A stretch of DNA of 64,000 nt from Candidatus Mycoplasma haematohominis (GTDB taxonomy: Bacteria > Bacillota_I > Bacilli_A > Mycoplasmatales > Mycoplasmoidaceae). Where the stretch lies: the NCBI RefSeq assembly GCF_902712995.1, contig NZ_CACTIB010000004.1, forward strand, positions 1-64,000, given 5' to 3'. This document shows positions 41,092 through 49,858 of the stretch, piece after piece (position 1 is the stretch's first letter; each line of letters opens with the position of its first letter). The position numbers and the translations under genes are program-made. The notes under the pieces were generated by a model. It had not been told where the DNA came from and did no database searches. It saw only the letters and a program-made list of their open reading frames with translations.

Positions 41092-41586
41092 CTAAGCATC
41101 GCTATTACTAACAAAACAAACCTTTTGGAAAATATCAAACTCTCCTGTCCTGCTTGAATCATAAATTACTACTTTTTTAACCTCACATCATTTTTTAGTG
41201 TAGTTGTAAGTTGTTTCTGCTTCGCTTGCTTCCAAATTACCTGGAGTTTTTAATTTATTAATCATTTCATCAGTTGGTTTGCCAGTATCTTCAGTCAATG
41301 TCATCTCTGACAAACTATTTCCCAAATCTTGTTTATACTGCGTTCCCTGATCTGATGACTGCAATCAACTTTTAACTCTTGTATCTTGACCGTCTTCTCC
41401 TATATATTTTTTGTTTGCTGATAAAGTTGGTTTTGATGCCTTAGATAAATAAGTCTCTTTTGAAGACTCATCTGTCTTGCTCTCTTTTCCGCCAAAAGCT
41501 CCAGCGGCATATGCAATACCAGTTCCTCCAGCACCTGCTGCAGCTAATCCTCCTAATCCAGCTCCAACTGCTGCTTGTGGTGTCAT
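41092..41586 (-). CDS. PF5 protein
   Basis: 164 residues. MTPQAAVGAGLGGLAAAGAG; ETYLSKASKPTLSANKKYIG; DTRVKSWLQSSDQGTQYKQD; PTDEMINKLKTPGNLEASEA; YNYTKKWCEVKKVVIYDSS; FDIFQKVCFVSNSDA. Close to 24777-25268 over the first half. Confidence 0.85.
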
Positions 41587-41598
41587 TTCTATCTAAAA

Positions 41599-42018
41599 CT
41601 AAGATCCTGGAGCAGGGTTTCCGCCTGATGTTGATGATGTAGTTTCAACAGATGTTGCTTCGGGTAAAGAAGTTAAATTGCCTGCAGTAGATGCATGCGA
41701 TGAGCCAGATGGTGCCGCCTCTCCGGAAGAATCCACATGACCTTTACTTGTTGTTTGTGCCGAAACATCTGGATCTCTCTTGTCTACATTCTCTCCCTCT
41801 GACACAACTTTTGTATTAGGAGAGGGAGAAGTATTCTCTGTTTGCTGTCCGCCTTTAGCTTGAGCAGATTGAGAAGTCTTTGGGTCTTGATCAGTTAAGT
41901 TTTTATTTTCTTCAGGCTTGTCATCTTTATGAAGAGCTTGATAAATAGCAGTTGAAGTAGCTCCTATCACAGCTGTCCCTCCCACTATTCCTGCGCCAAT
42001 TGCTGCTGGTGATGCCAT
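41599..42018 (-). CDS. PF1 protein (low-complexity tail)
   Basis: 139 residues. MASPAAIGAGIVGGTAVIGA, IYQALHKDDKPEENKNLTD; Gln/Thr/Ser/Gly tail ending TSGGNPAPGS. Flanked on both sides by PF5 genes, so PF1-PF5 pairs replace PF1-PF2 here. Confidence 0.8.
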   Translation of the reverse strand: MASPAAIGAGIVGGTAVIGATSTAIYQALHKDDKPEENKNLTDQDPKTSQSAQAKGGQQTENTSPSPNTKVVSEGENVDKRDPDVSAQTTSKGHVDSSGEAAPSGSSHASTAGNLTSLPEATSVETTSSTSGGNPAPGS

Positions 42019-42027
42019 ACTTATCCT

Positions 42028-42528
42028 CTAACTATCAACATCATTCACAAAACAAACTTTTTTGAAAATATCAAATTCAGTTGTTGAATTTACATCATAA
42101 GTTAAGCCTTTTTTAGCTTCGCATCATTTATGTGTAAAGTCATAAATTTTTGTTGCAGCGCTTTCATCCAATTTGTTTGGAGTTTTCAAATTATTAATCA
42201 TTTCTTCAGTTGGTTTATCGTTAGAAGCACTTCCAGATAACTCCATACTTCCCAAATTATCTCCTAAATCTTTTTTGTATTGTTTTTCTTTGTCACTTTC
42301 TTTCAATCACTTCTTAACTTTCACATCCTGACCATCTCCGCCTATATATTTTTTGTTTGCATTCGTATTATCTTTTTTAGCCTCAGTGAAATAAGTCTTT
42401 ATTGTATTTTCATCTGTCTTTTTCTCTTTTCCTTCAAAAGCGCCAGCAGCATATGCAATGGCTGAACCTCCTACTCCGGCAGCGGCTAATCCACCTAAGC
42501 CTGTTCCTACTGCTACTTGTGGTGTCAT
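42028..42528 (-). CDS. PF5 protein
   Basis: 166 residues. MTPQVAVGTGLGGLAAAGVG; TYFTEAKKDNTNANKKYIGG; DVKVKKWLKESDKEKQYKKD; PTEEMINNLKTPNKLDES; IYDFTHKWCEAKKGL; FDIFKKVCFVNDVDS. The Trp of KWCE and KKW are TGA. Confidence 0.85.
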
Positions 42529-42541
42529 GAATATTTAAAAC

Positions 42542-42946
42542 CTAAGCTCCACCCCCAGAAGAAGTGGTCTGTACGGTTAAGCCAGTTTGAGATTTTTCTC
42601 CAAGAGCTGAGGCAGCTCCATCAGGATTTCCAGTTGATAAGGAATCTGCAACACTAGGTTCTTCGCCTCTTGCCGATTCCGGTTGGACAACTATATTTGA
42701 TCCTGATCCAACAGGAGCTTCAGGAGAACCAACGCCTTCTTTAGCTTTTTCTTGAGAAACGCCAGCTGTTCCTCTAGAACCTGCTTGTTCAGTCTGAGTT
42801 GTACCTCCAGAAGCGCCCTGTGTTGTTGACCTATCTGGTTCTTTTGGCTTCTCAAAAGCTCCAGCAGCATACGCAATACCAGTTCCACCTGCACCTGCTG
42901 CAGCTAATCCTCCTAATCCAGCTCCGACTGCCGTTTGTGGTGTCAT
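42542..42946 (-). CDS. Chimera: PF2-type leader with PF1-type tail
   Basis: 134 residues. MTPQTAVGAGLGGLAAAGAG, AYAAGAFEKPKEPDRSTTQG, then Gly/Ser/Thr/Gln-rich to TVQTTSSGGGA. Precedes a PF5 gene by 13 bases. A 134-base A/T-rich spacer without ORFs lies upstream. Confidence 0.82.
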   Translation of the reverse strand: MTPQTAVGAGLGGLAAAGAGGTGIAYAAGAFEKPKEPDRSTTQGASGGTTQTEQAGSRGTAGVSQEKAKEGVGSPEAPVGSGSNIVVQPESARGEEPSVADSLSTGNPDGAASALGEKSQTGLTVQTTSSGGGA

Positions 42947-43080
42947 AAATATCTACTTAGAGTTTTGTGCTCCCACTATAGTAACTAAATCTTTCATATT
43001 CAACCTTACTTTCAGTTCTATCTCTTATCAATCTATAAACAAGTAAAGTTTTTATTTAACTTTTCTGCTTTTTTCATTTA

Positions 43081-43632
43081 TTAATTTGAATCTGAAGAAG
43101 ATCCAGTATCTTTAGTAGAAATTGTTTCCGGTTGCAAATTTACTGTATTTGACGCATCAGACTGTACACCTGTTTGATCACTACCATTTACATTTACTTG
43201 AGAAAGATTTGAAGTTTCCAGTGTTAAAGCAACATCTTCAACAGGAGAAGTTTGTCCAGTAGGTGAATTAGTTTCTAATGAATCAGATCCTGTTTGTGCA
43301 TTATTTGACTGACCTTCTCCTGTTTGAACACTTGCAGCTTCATGAGATTCCCCGCCCGTACTTTCTTTAACAATTGGCGCTTCCTCTTGACCTTCGCCTT
43401 CTTCAAAACCCAATTGAGATGTATCTCCCGCATCTTCTGTCTCTAATCTATCAACAGATTCATTAGTTTCAGGTAATTGAACTTGATTTCTTTTTTGATC
43501 TGCTGGATTTACTAAAGTTGGATTGGTCTCATTTCCAGGTTTATTTATTGCATAATAAGTTCCAACTGAAGTAGCTCCTATTGCTCCGGCACCCAATACA
43601 CCTGCGGCAGCTAATGCTCCTGAAGAAGCCAT
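43081..43632 (-). CDS. PF1 protein, GTYY subtype, longest
   Basis: 183 residues, the longest PF1. MASSGALAAAGVLGAGAIGA, GTYYAINKPGNETNPTL; tail acidic and Ser/Thr/Gln/Asn-rich (FEEGEGQEEAPIVKESTGG) ending TISTKDTGSSSDSN. Headed by the second copy of the GTYY upstream element. Confidence 0.82.
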   Translation of the reverse strand: MASSGALAAAGVLGAGAIGATSVGTYYAINKPGNETNPTLVNPADQKRNQVQLPETNESVDRLETEDAGDTSQLGFEEGEGQEEAPIVKESTGGESHEAASVQTGEGQSNNAQTGSDSLETNSPTGQTSPVEDVALTLETSNLSQVNVNGSDQTGVQSDASNTVNLQPETISTKDTGSSSDSN

Positions 43633-43742
43633 AAATTATTTTTTTGATTATGAATAATAACGAATTGCTTAATGTCCTGTTCTACTCCTGGTTTCTTCCT
43701 GTTTTATTTTTCTTTGATATTTAAATTTCTATGAATTAATTT
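43633..43742 (-). promoter_or_regulatory. PF1-GTYY upstream element, copy 2
   Basis: Carries the same GCAATTCGTTATTATTC-type block about 20 bases before the start codon and the same T-rich distal half as 40436-40545, despite different surrounding genes. Confidence 0.5.
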
Positions 43743-44264
43743 CTATTTCTGACTTGCTTTCTCAATTAAACAAACTTCTTCAAATATTTTTCAGTCTGCA
43801 TCCTTTTTAATAGTGTCTTCGGTTCATTTTTTGTCTGTTCCTGAAGTTTTACTTTTCTTAAATTTACATCATGCTTTAGTGAATTTAGCAATGTTGTCCA
43901 AATCATTAAGAGAATCACTCGGGATCAATTTTTCTTTAACTTCATTTGGTTTAGTAATTGAATCTTTATTCTCTCCCTGCAATCCTTGTGCATCCATACC
44001 GTCTCATTTATCCTGCAACTTTTTCCTATAACCATTAGAAGAATTAGCATTCTTATCTTCCTCCAATAATTTCTTTATTGAATTAGGTGTTTCATCCTCT
44101 AAATCTCCTATATAAGTTAAGGCTCTCTTATTTACGTAATCTCCAAAGTTTGCATAAGTAACCACTTCATCTTTTTTATTAAAGGCGCCTGCTGCATAAG
44201 CAGTTCCTACACTTATAGCTCCGGCTCCTAAAGCGCCTCCACCTATTGCTGCTGGGGATGGCAT
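43743..44264 (-). CDS. PF4 protein with PF3-like leader
   Basis: 173 residues. The leader MPSPAAIGGGALGAGAISVG, TAYAAGAF resembles PF3 leaders, but the body is PF4: EVVTYANFGDYVNKRALTYI, NSIKKLLEEDKNANSSNGY, IAKFTKAWCKFKKSKTSG, DWKIFEEVCLIEKASQK. Another case of leader exchange. Confidence 0.85.
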
Positions 44265-44330
44265 ATTTCTGAAAAAATAGGTATTTTATCTATTTAAGTA
44301 ATTTTTTTGAAATTAATAAAGCTAAATAAA
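44265..44330 (-). promoter_or_regulatory. MPSP-gene upstream element
   Basis: The minus strand reads AATAGATAAAATACCTATTT shortly before the ATG at 44264, matching the spacers at 37426-37558 and 45930-45987. Probable promoter with -10 TAAAAT. Confidence 0.45.
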
Positions 44331-44819
44331 TTATTCCTGAGCAACTGAAGGATCTGCTGTTAATGATTTAGGTTGTAAATTTAATGCATCAGATTGAATT
44401 TCTGCTTGATCTTTAGCGCCAGTTGCAGAAGAATCTCCGTCGCCAGTTCTAGATTGTGAGGCAGAACTTTCTAAATCCAAACTAGATCCCTTACTTGAAT
44501 CTTCTACAGATGAACCTAAAGGCAACGAAATAGAAGGTGCAGGATCTCCATTTTGACCTTCAACATTATTTCGTCCTTGTTCATCAACACTTAACTGTGA
44601 AGAAGCTTCTGTTTCTCCAGTAGGTCGAACATCAGTTGATGGCTCCTGTCTTGTGTTTTGTTCAGATTCTGAATCTTCTACTTGATTATTTGTAGCTGTA
44701 GCTGTTACATTCTCAGATTCACTAGTTCCATAAACTGCATAATAAGTCCCTACCGAACCAGCTCCTAAAGCTCCTGCACCTAATACACCCGCTCCCGCAA
44801 TTGCTGCTTGTGATGCCAT
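44331..44819 (-). CDS. PF1 protein, GTYY subtype
   Basis: 162 residues. MASQAAIAGAGVLGAGALGA, GTYYAVYGTSESENVTATAT; Ser/Asn/Gln/Glu/Asp-rich tail ending SLTADPSVAQE. Twenty-one bases after another PF1 gene, giving two PF1 in a row. Confidence 0.8.
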   Translation of the reverse strand: MASQAAIAGAGVLGAGALGAGSVGTYYAVYGTSESENVTATATNNQVEDSESEQNTRQEPSTDVRPTGETEASSQLSVDEQGRNNVEGQNGDPAPSISLPLGSSVEDSSKGSSLDLESSASQSRTGDGDSSATGAKDQAEIQSDALNLQPKSLTADPSVAQE

Positions 44820-44840
44820 ATTTAATATGTTTTTAATTTT

Positions 44841-45299
44841 TTAGAAGAAACTAATAACTAACTTGCTGCTCTCTGCTCTAGTCTCTCCATCTGGTTTTTG
44901 ATCTGCTTCAGCATTTACTTCTACTCGAACGCTAGTACTAGATGCAACTGTAGATAATCCTTCGCCATCTTTTTCTGCGCCCGGCTCTTCTATAACTTTA
45001 GGAGTTTCTAAACTAGACGGGTCTAAAAAAGATTCTTCTCGTTGCTCTTGAGTAACCTGTTTTTCATTTTGTGCAGAATCTCCTCCCTCATCAACATTAG
45101 TATTTTCATTTGAAGGTAGTTGTTCCGCGCCTTCCCTAGTTACTGAATTGCTAGGCTGATCTGATCCTTCTGAAATAACTGCAGTAGGTTCTGCCTCAAC
45201 TCCAGGTTTATTTATTGCATAATAAGTTCCAACTGAAGTAGCTCCTATTGCTCCAGCACCTAGTACACCTGCTGCAGCTAATGTTCCTGAAGAAGCCAT
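44841..45299 (-). CDS. PF1 protein, GTYY subtype
   Basis: 152 residues. MASSGTLAAAGVLGAGAIGA, GTYYAINKPGVEAEPTAV; Glu/Gln/Ser-rich tail that unusually ends in a hydrophobic cluster, SSKLVISFF. Leader nearly the same as 43081-43632. Headed by the third GTYY element. Confidence 0.8.
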   Translation of the reverse strand: MASSGTLAAAGVLGAGAIGATSVGTYYAINKPGVEAEPTAVISEGSDQPSNSVTREGAEQLPSNENTNVDEGGDSAQNEKQVTQEQREESFLDPSSLETPKVIEEPGAEKDGEGLSTVASSTSVRVEVNAEADQKPDGETRAESSKLVISFF

Positions 45300-45410
45300 A
45301 AATACTTACTTGATTACCAATAATAACGAATTGATTAATGCCCTTTACTGCTCCTGGTTTTTTCTTGTTTTATTTTTCTTTAATTTTTAAAAATTTCTAT
45401 GAATTAATTT
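45300..45410 (-). promoter_or_regulatory. PF1-GTYY upstream element, copy 3
   Basis: Contains TCAATTCGTTATTATTGG near the start codon and a T-rich distal half like copies 1 and 2. Length is conserved to within one base (110, 110, 111). Confidence 0.5.
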
Positions 45411-45929
45411 CTATTTCTGGGTTGTTTTTTTAATTAAACAAACTTCCTCAAATATTTTTCAGTCTGCATCCTTTTTAATAGTGTCTTCGGTTCATTTCTT
45501 GTCTGTTCCTGAAACTTTACTTTTTTTAAGCTCGCATCATGCTTTAGTAAATTTAGCGATATCTTCTGACTTTTCAAGGGTATCACTAGGCACTAACTTA
45601 TCTTTAACATCCGTTGGTTTAGTAATTGCTTGTCCGCCTTTTTCTTTCAAATTAGTTTCATCCATACTTTCTCATTTATCTTTCAATTTACTTCTATAAC
45701 CGTTTGAACTACTCGTCTTATCTTCGTCTAACAATTTTTTTATTGAGTTATCTACTGTATCTTTTAGGGATCCTATATAAGTTAATTCTTTCTTAGTTAC
45801 ATAATCCCCAAAGTTTTCATAGGTAATTACTTGATCAGCTTTATTAAAAGCGCCTGCTGCATAAGCGGTTCCTACACCTATAACTCCAGCTCCTAAAGCG
45901 CCTCCACCTATTGCTGCTGGGGATGGCAT
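45411..45929 (-). CDS. PF4 protein with PF3-like leader
   Basis: 172 residues. MPSPAAIGGGALGAGVIGVG, TAYAAGAFNKADQVITYENF; LTYIGSLKDTVDNSIKKLLD; EDKTSSSNGYRSKLKDKW; IAKFTKAWCELKKSKVSG; DWKIFEEVCLIKKTTQK. Close to 43743-44264, including its upstream element. Confidence 0.85.
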
Positions 45930-45987
45930 ACTTTTAAAAAAATAGGTATTTTATGTATTTAAGTGATTTTTCGGCAATTAAATTGAA
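45930..45987 (-). promoter_or_regulatory. MPSP-gene upstream element
   Basis: The minus strand reads AATACATAAAATACCTATTT before the ATG at 45929, the third occurrence of this block. Probable promoter. Confidence 0.45.
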
Positions 45988-46500
45988 CTAATTTGATTGA
46001 GCAGCTGGAGTTTGTGTCTGTCCATTACCAGAAGTTGCTAGAGATGTTTGTGATTCTGTATTTGTTGGAGAAGAACTAGTTGTAAGATCTGTAGAAGTTT
46101 CGCTTGCTTCAGGAACTGAACCAGCTTGTTCGCCAGTAGCTGCTTCTCCTTTAGATGATTCTGTTTCTCCAGTTGGATTTCCTATAGATGTTCCTTCTTG
46201 AGTGCCAGATGTTGAACCCGATGGAACTGTAGAAGTGTCCTCTCTACTCTGTCCTGCAGAATCGCCTCCTCCTCCTTGTGCTTGAGAGCCTGAACCTCCA
46301 GAAGCTCCATTTGTATCTCCAGTTGCAGGTTGCTGCTCTCTACTATCTGTTCCAGGTTCTACAATTTTTGATTGGCTTACCTCCGCATTTTCCTGGCTTT
46401 TACCAATTCCATTTACTGCATAATATGTGGCAACTGAACCAGTGCCTACTACAGCTGTTGCCACTGATACTCCTACTGCAATTTCTCCTGGAGATGCCAT
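45988..46500 (-). CDS. PF1 protein, ATYY subtype
   Basis: 170 residues from ATG at 46500; an in-frame TTG seven codons upstream is a less likely start. MASPGEIAVGVSVATAVVGT, GSVATYYAVNGIGKSQEN; long Gly/Ser/Thr/Gln tail (GASGGSGSQAQGGGGDSAGQ) ending QTPAAQSN. Part of its C-terminal coding region has a decayed relative at 51524-51597. A 165-base spacer lies upstream with a related AATAATAACTAA block near the start and no ORF. Confidence 0.8.
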   Translation of the reverse strand: MASPGEIAVGVSVATAVVGTGSVATYYAVNGIGKSQENAEVSQSKIVEPGTDSREQQPATGDTNGASGGSGSQAQGGGGDSAGQSREDTSTVPSGSTSGTQEGTSIGNPTGETESSKGEAATGEQAGSVPEASETSTDLTTSSSPTNTESQTSLATSGNGQTQTPAAQSN

Positions 46501-46665
46501 ATCTAATTTATTTATTGACAATAATAACTAAAGCCTTAATTCCCCGTTTGGTTCCTACCTTAAGCTTTTACTAACCCTATATTTAATATCCCTAAATAAA
46601 TTCCTTAGAACAACAAAAACTTCTACTCCAATTACTACTTTCCCTATATCCCTTCAACTAATTAA

Positions 46666-47145
46666 CTAAACCAAACAAACTTCTTCAAATATCTGTCAGT
46701 CTGAATCTTTCTTAAGAGTGTCTTTAGTTCATGTCTCATTTTCCTCTGAGACTTTACCTTTCTTAGACTCACATCATGCCTTAGTGAATTCCGCTATTTT
46801 TGTTGACTCTGCGAGTGTAGTACTACCAGAAACAGGCTGAAATAAAGTAGATATGTCTCCATTTGGTTTTGTAACCGTATCAGTTCCTTTCTTAACAGAT
46901 TGAGGCATGCTTGTTCACTTTCCAGATAATCTATTTCTGTAGTCATTCTTATCCTTATCTAATAATTTCTTTATTGAATTCTCATTTGCATCAGGTATAT
47001 CTCCTGCATAAACCAAATCATTACTTTTCACATAATCTTCGAAATCTAAATATTTAGATGTAAAGGCTCCGGCAGCATAAGCAGTTCCTGCTGTTATAAC
47101 TCCTACTCCCAAAATTCCTCCGCCTGCTACTGCTGGTGATGTCAT
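46666..47145 (-). CDS. PF4 protein, short-linker subtype
   Basis: 159 residues. MTSPAVAGGGILGVGVITAG, TAYAAGAFTSKYLDFEDYVK; LVYAGDIPDANENSIKKLLD; KDKNDYRNRLSGKW (the NGY loop is deleted); IAEFTKAWCESKKGKVSE; DWQIFEEVCLV. Related to 48517-49002. Confidence 0.85.
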
Positions 47146-47154
47146 ATCTAATAA

Positions 47155-47622
47155 CTACTGAGTTCCTGTTGCTCCTTCCTTAGAAGCTATCTGTTGTGGT
47201 TGAGAACTAGGTTGTGTGTCTGATTGTTCTGCAGTCATAGTAGAAGAAGTTTCTCCCCTTGCTCCAGATTGAGGTGAACCAGATGTTGCCTGTGGTAACT
47301 GAGCTGCTAAACTTCCGGTAGAGTCTTGTGCACTGGAACCTAGATCTCCTCCACTTGAAGAATCTTGAGAACTCAAATTTTCATCAACATTCACAGATCT
47401 ATCATCAGAATCTGACAACCCTGCGCCTGCAGCTTCATCGCGATGATCTTCTTGTGCGGAATCGTTTTGACCAGCTTGAGTATCTGGTAATTCATCATGC
47501 GCAACTTGTTTATCTTTATTCTTATCAGTTCCATTTACTGCGTAATATGTAGCTACTGAAACAGTACCAATTGCGGCTGTTCCTCCTACTGCAGCTGCTG
47601 CTATTGAAGTTGGTGTTGCCAT
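47155..47622 (-). CDS. PF1 protein, ATYY subtype
   Basis: 155 residues. MATPTSIAAAAVGGTAAIGT, VATYYAVNGTDKNKDKQ; Asp/Ser/Gln/Gly-rich tail ending ASKEGATGTQ. Three PF1 genes follow one another here (47155, 47635, 48092). Confidence 0.8.
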   Translation of the reverse strand: MATPTSIAAAAVGGTAAIGTVSVATYYAVNGTDKNKDKQVAHDELPDTQAGQNDSAQEDHRDEAAGAGLSDSDDRSVNVDENLSSQDSSSGGDLGSSAQDSTGSLAAQLPQATSGSPQSGARGETSSTMTAEQSDTQPSSQPQQIASKEGATGTQ

Positions 47623-47634
47623 ATCTAATAACTA

Positions 47635-48081
47635 CTAATTTCCCGCTCCTCCAGAAGATCCTTGCCCCTCTTGAAGATTTGAAGCAATCGATGCAGAATC
47701 TCTTGCTCTTTCATTATTTACACCCGAACCTGATGGTAACGCAACTCCATTATCTGTACTCTCCTGAGAAGCTTTACCTGCAGAATCATCTGATTGAGTT
47801 TCGCCAGTACCTACATTAGACTCTGGTTGATGTCCTGAATCAGCTCTGCTTGCAATATCTCCCGTATCCCGAGTTACAACATCTGACCTTCCAGAATCTC
47901 CTGTTTCCAAAGAAGGAATTTGATTCTGGTCAGGCTGCTGATTCTGATCATTAACAGAAGATTCATTTGCGTTTTTAACTTTGTCAGTTCCATTAACTGC
48001 ATAATATGTAACGACTGAAGCGGTACCAACTACTGCTGTTCCTCCCACTACTGCAGCTGCAATTGAAGTTGGTGTTGGCAT
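47635..48081 (-). CDS. PF1 protein, VTYY subtype
   Basis: 148 residues. MPTPTSIAAAVVGGTAVVGT, VVTYYAVNGTDKVKNANE; Asp/Ser/Gln/Gly-rich tail ending EGQGSSGGAGN. Sister of 49015-49452, with a matching leader and shared tail words (SGSGV). Confidence 0.8.
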   Translation of the reverse strand: MPTPTSIAAAVVGGTAVVGTASVVTYYAVNGTDKVKNANESSVNDQNQQPDQNQIPSLETGDSGRSDVVTRDTGDIASRADSGHQPESNVGTGETQSDDSAGKASQESTDNGVALPSGSGVNNERARDSASIASNLQEGQGSSGGAGN

Positions 48082-48091
48082 TTCTAATTTC

Positions 48092-48514
48092 TTATTGAGA
48101 ACCTCCTACAGTGCCAGAATTAGATGTGGAACTTACATCTGAAACAGTATTTCCTCCTCCTGATGTTCCTCCTAATTGCTGTCCAACAACAGTATCCTGT
48201 CCTTGTACCCCATTGCCGACTGCTGGTACTGAAGGAGAGCCGCTTGTTGATGCCCCTTCTCCTCTTTGACCATCAGTGCCATCATTAGACGGTTGAGAAG
48301 CTACATTTCCTGCATCTACGGCACTACTTCCTCCTCCAGACCTTTCTTCCTGTGTTTCTCCGCCTTGTCTTGTTTCTGACTCGCTTCCACCTTCTACTGC
48401 TTCTCCTTTTTTCTCCTCAGAACCACTAAATAAGTAATAAGCACCTACTGAAGTAGCTCCTACAACTGCAGTACCTAATACACCTATTCCTAAAACTACT
48501 AATGGAGATGCCAT
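48092..48514 (-). CDS. PF1 protein, AYYLF subtype
   Basis: 140 residues. MASPLVVLGIGVLGTAVVGA, VGAYYLFSGSEEKKGEAVEG; strongly Gly/Ser/Gln-rich tail (SGGGSSAVDAGNVASQ) ending TSNSGTVGGSQ. The start lies 2 bases after a PF4 stop. Sister of 49463-49858. Confidence 0.8.
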   Translation of the reverse strand: MASPLVVLGIGVLGTAVVGATSVGAYYLFSGSEEKKGEAVEGGSESETRQGGETQEERSGGGSSAVDAGNVASQPSNDGTDGQRGEGASTSGSPSVPAVGNGVQGQDTVVGQQLGGTSGGGNTVSDVSSTSNSGTVGGSQ

Positions 48515-48516
48515 AT

Positions 48517-49002
48517 CTAAACTAAACAAACTTTTTCGAATGTCTGTCAGTCTGAATCTTTTTTAAGAGTGTCTTCAGTTCATTTCCCAACTGCTGCAGG
48601 AGCCTTATTCTTCTTCTTTGTTTCGCATCATGCTTTAGTGAATTTAGCGATTTCTGTTGATTTCGCAAGTTCAGTATTACTGGACTTAAACAATTCCGCT
48701 GGTTCTCCTGCCGGCTTTTCAGGCTGATTTCCAGTTAAATCAGATTGATTCATGCTTGATCATTTTCCAGATAACTTACTCCTATAACCATTCGAACTAC
48801 CAGTCCTATCCTCGTCTAACAATTTCTTTATTGAATTAGATTTTTCATCAGATATACCTCCTACATAAACCAAACCGTTCCTATCCACATAATCTTGGAA
48901 ATTTACATATTTAGACGTAAATGCTCCAGCAGCATAAGCAGTTCCCACACCTATAACCCCTACTCCCAAAATTCCTCCTCCTATTGCTGCTGGTGATGCC
49001 AT
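48517..49002 (-). CDS. PF4 protein
   Basis: 161 residues. MASPAAIGGGILGVGVIGVG, TAYAAGAFTSKYVNFQDYVD; LVYVGGISDEKSNSIKKLLD; EDRTGSSNGYRSKLSGKW; IAKFTKAWCETKKKNKAP; DWQTFEKVCLV. First PF4 gene of the array. Confidence 0.85.
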
Positions 49003-49014
49003 ATCAAATAATTA

Positions 49015-49452
49015 CTAACCTACCGCTCCTCCAGAAGTTTCTGCACTTGATAGAGTATCTGAGTGACTGGCTACAGGGTTTGAAACGGTTAATGAAGAAG
49101 TCGCCGCTCCTTCTTCACCTACACCTGAACCGGGAGATAACACAACTGCATTGTCAGTTCTCTCCTGAGCCTCAGAATTTCCTGATTGAGTTTGGGCAGT
49201 GCCTACATTAGATTTTGTTTGTTGTTCGGAATCAGATCTATCTTGAGTTCCAGCATCCAATTGACCAGAATCTCTTGCATCCGAAATTTGTGTTTGTTGT
49301 GTTTGGTTCTGACCCTGATTATCAAAAGCAGGCTCATTTACATTTTTAGCTTTATCAGTTCCATTAACCGCATAATATGTAACCACTGAAGCAGTACCAA
49401 TTACGGCTGTTCCTCCTACAGCTCCAGCTGCAATTGAAGTTGGTGTTGGCAT
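49015..49452 (-). CDS. PF1 protein, VTYY subtype
   Basis: 145 residues from ATG at 49452; the frame stays open upstream into the preceding gene but has no better start. MPTPTSIAAGAVGGTAVIGT, VVTYYAVNGTDKAKNVNE; Gln/Ser/Asp/Thr tail ending SSAETSGGAVG. Pair 49463+49015 parallels 48092+47635, suggesting a two-gene PF1 block duplicated around the PF4 gene. Confidence 0.8.
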   Translation of the reverse strand: MPTPTSIAAGAVGGTAVIGTASVVTYYAVNGTDKAKNVNEPAFDNQGQNQTQQTQISDARDSGQLDAGTQDRSDSEQQTKSNVGTAQTQSGNSEAQERTDNAVVLSPGSGVGEEGAATSSLTVSNPVASHSDTLSSAETSGGAVG

Positions 49453-49462
49453 TTCTAATTTC

Positions 49463-49858
49463 TTATTGAGATGATAATCCTGTTGCAGTACCAGGGTTTG
49501 CTTGAGCACCTACCCCAGATCCAACGCCTCCTCCCGATGCTTCTCCCTGCTCAGCAACATTACTCTGCCCTTTTCCTAAAGAACTGCTTCCCAATTCTGC
49601 TGTCTGTTGTCCGCCGCCAGAAGTACCTCCAGTAGATAGTTGAGAAACTTCATTTCCACCGCTACTCTCTTCTCTATGTTCTGTATTCTGCTCTTCTCCT
49701 CCTGACCTTACTTCTTGAACACTTCCACCTTCTACTTCTACTGTTCCCTCTTTCTGATCCTCAGAACCATTAAATAAGTAATAAGCACCTACTGAGGTAG
49801 CTCCTATAACTCCAGTGCCTAATACACCTATTCCTACAACTACTAAAGGAGATGCCAT
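49463..49858 (-). CDS. PF1 protein, AYYLF subtype, first gene of the array
   Basis: 131 residues. MASPLVVVGIGVLGTGVIGA, VGAYYLFNGSEDQKEGTVE; Gly/Ser/Gln/Glu tail ending GTATGLSSQ. The promoter for the first transcription unit should lie in 49859-50024, which it shares with the divergent PF6 gene. Confidence 0.8.
   Translation of the reverse strand: MASPLVVVGIGVLGTGVIGATSVGAYYLFNGSEDQKEGTVEVEGGSVQEVRSGGEEQNTEHREESSGGNEVSQLSTGGTSGGGQQTAELGSSSLGKGQSNVAEQGEASGGGVGSGVGAQANPGTATGLSSQ

Noticed and set aside
14158..49858. Plus-strand open frames running opposite the array genes (for example 36-100 codon frames rich in Leu/Phe/Ser)
   Set aside because: They are antisense shadows of the Gly/Ala/Ser/Glu-rich minus-strand genes, have no shared protein pattern between copies, and lack consistent starts.
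14158..49858. CRISPR array or integrated prophage as the cause of the repetitive region
   Set aside because: The repeats are coding, irregular in length and diverged; there are no short identical direct repeats with unique spacers, no cas genes, integrase or phage structural genes.
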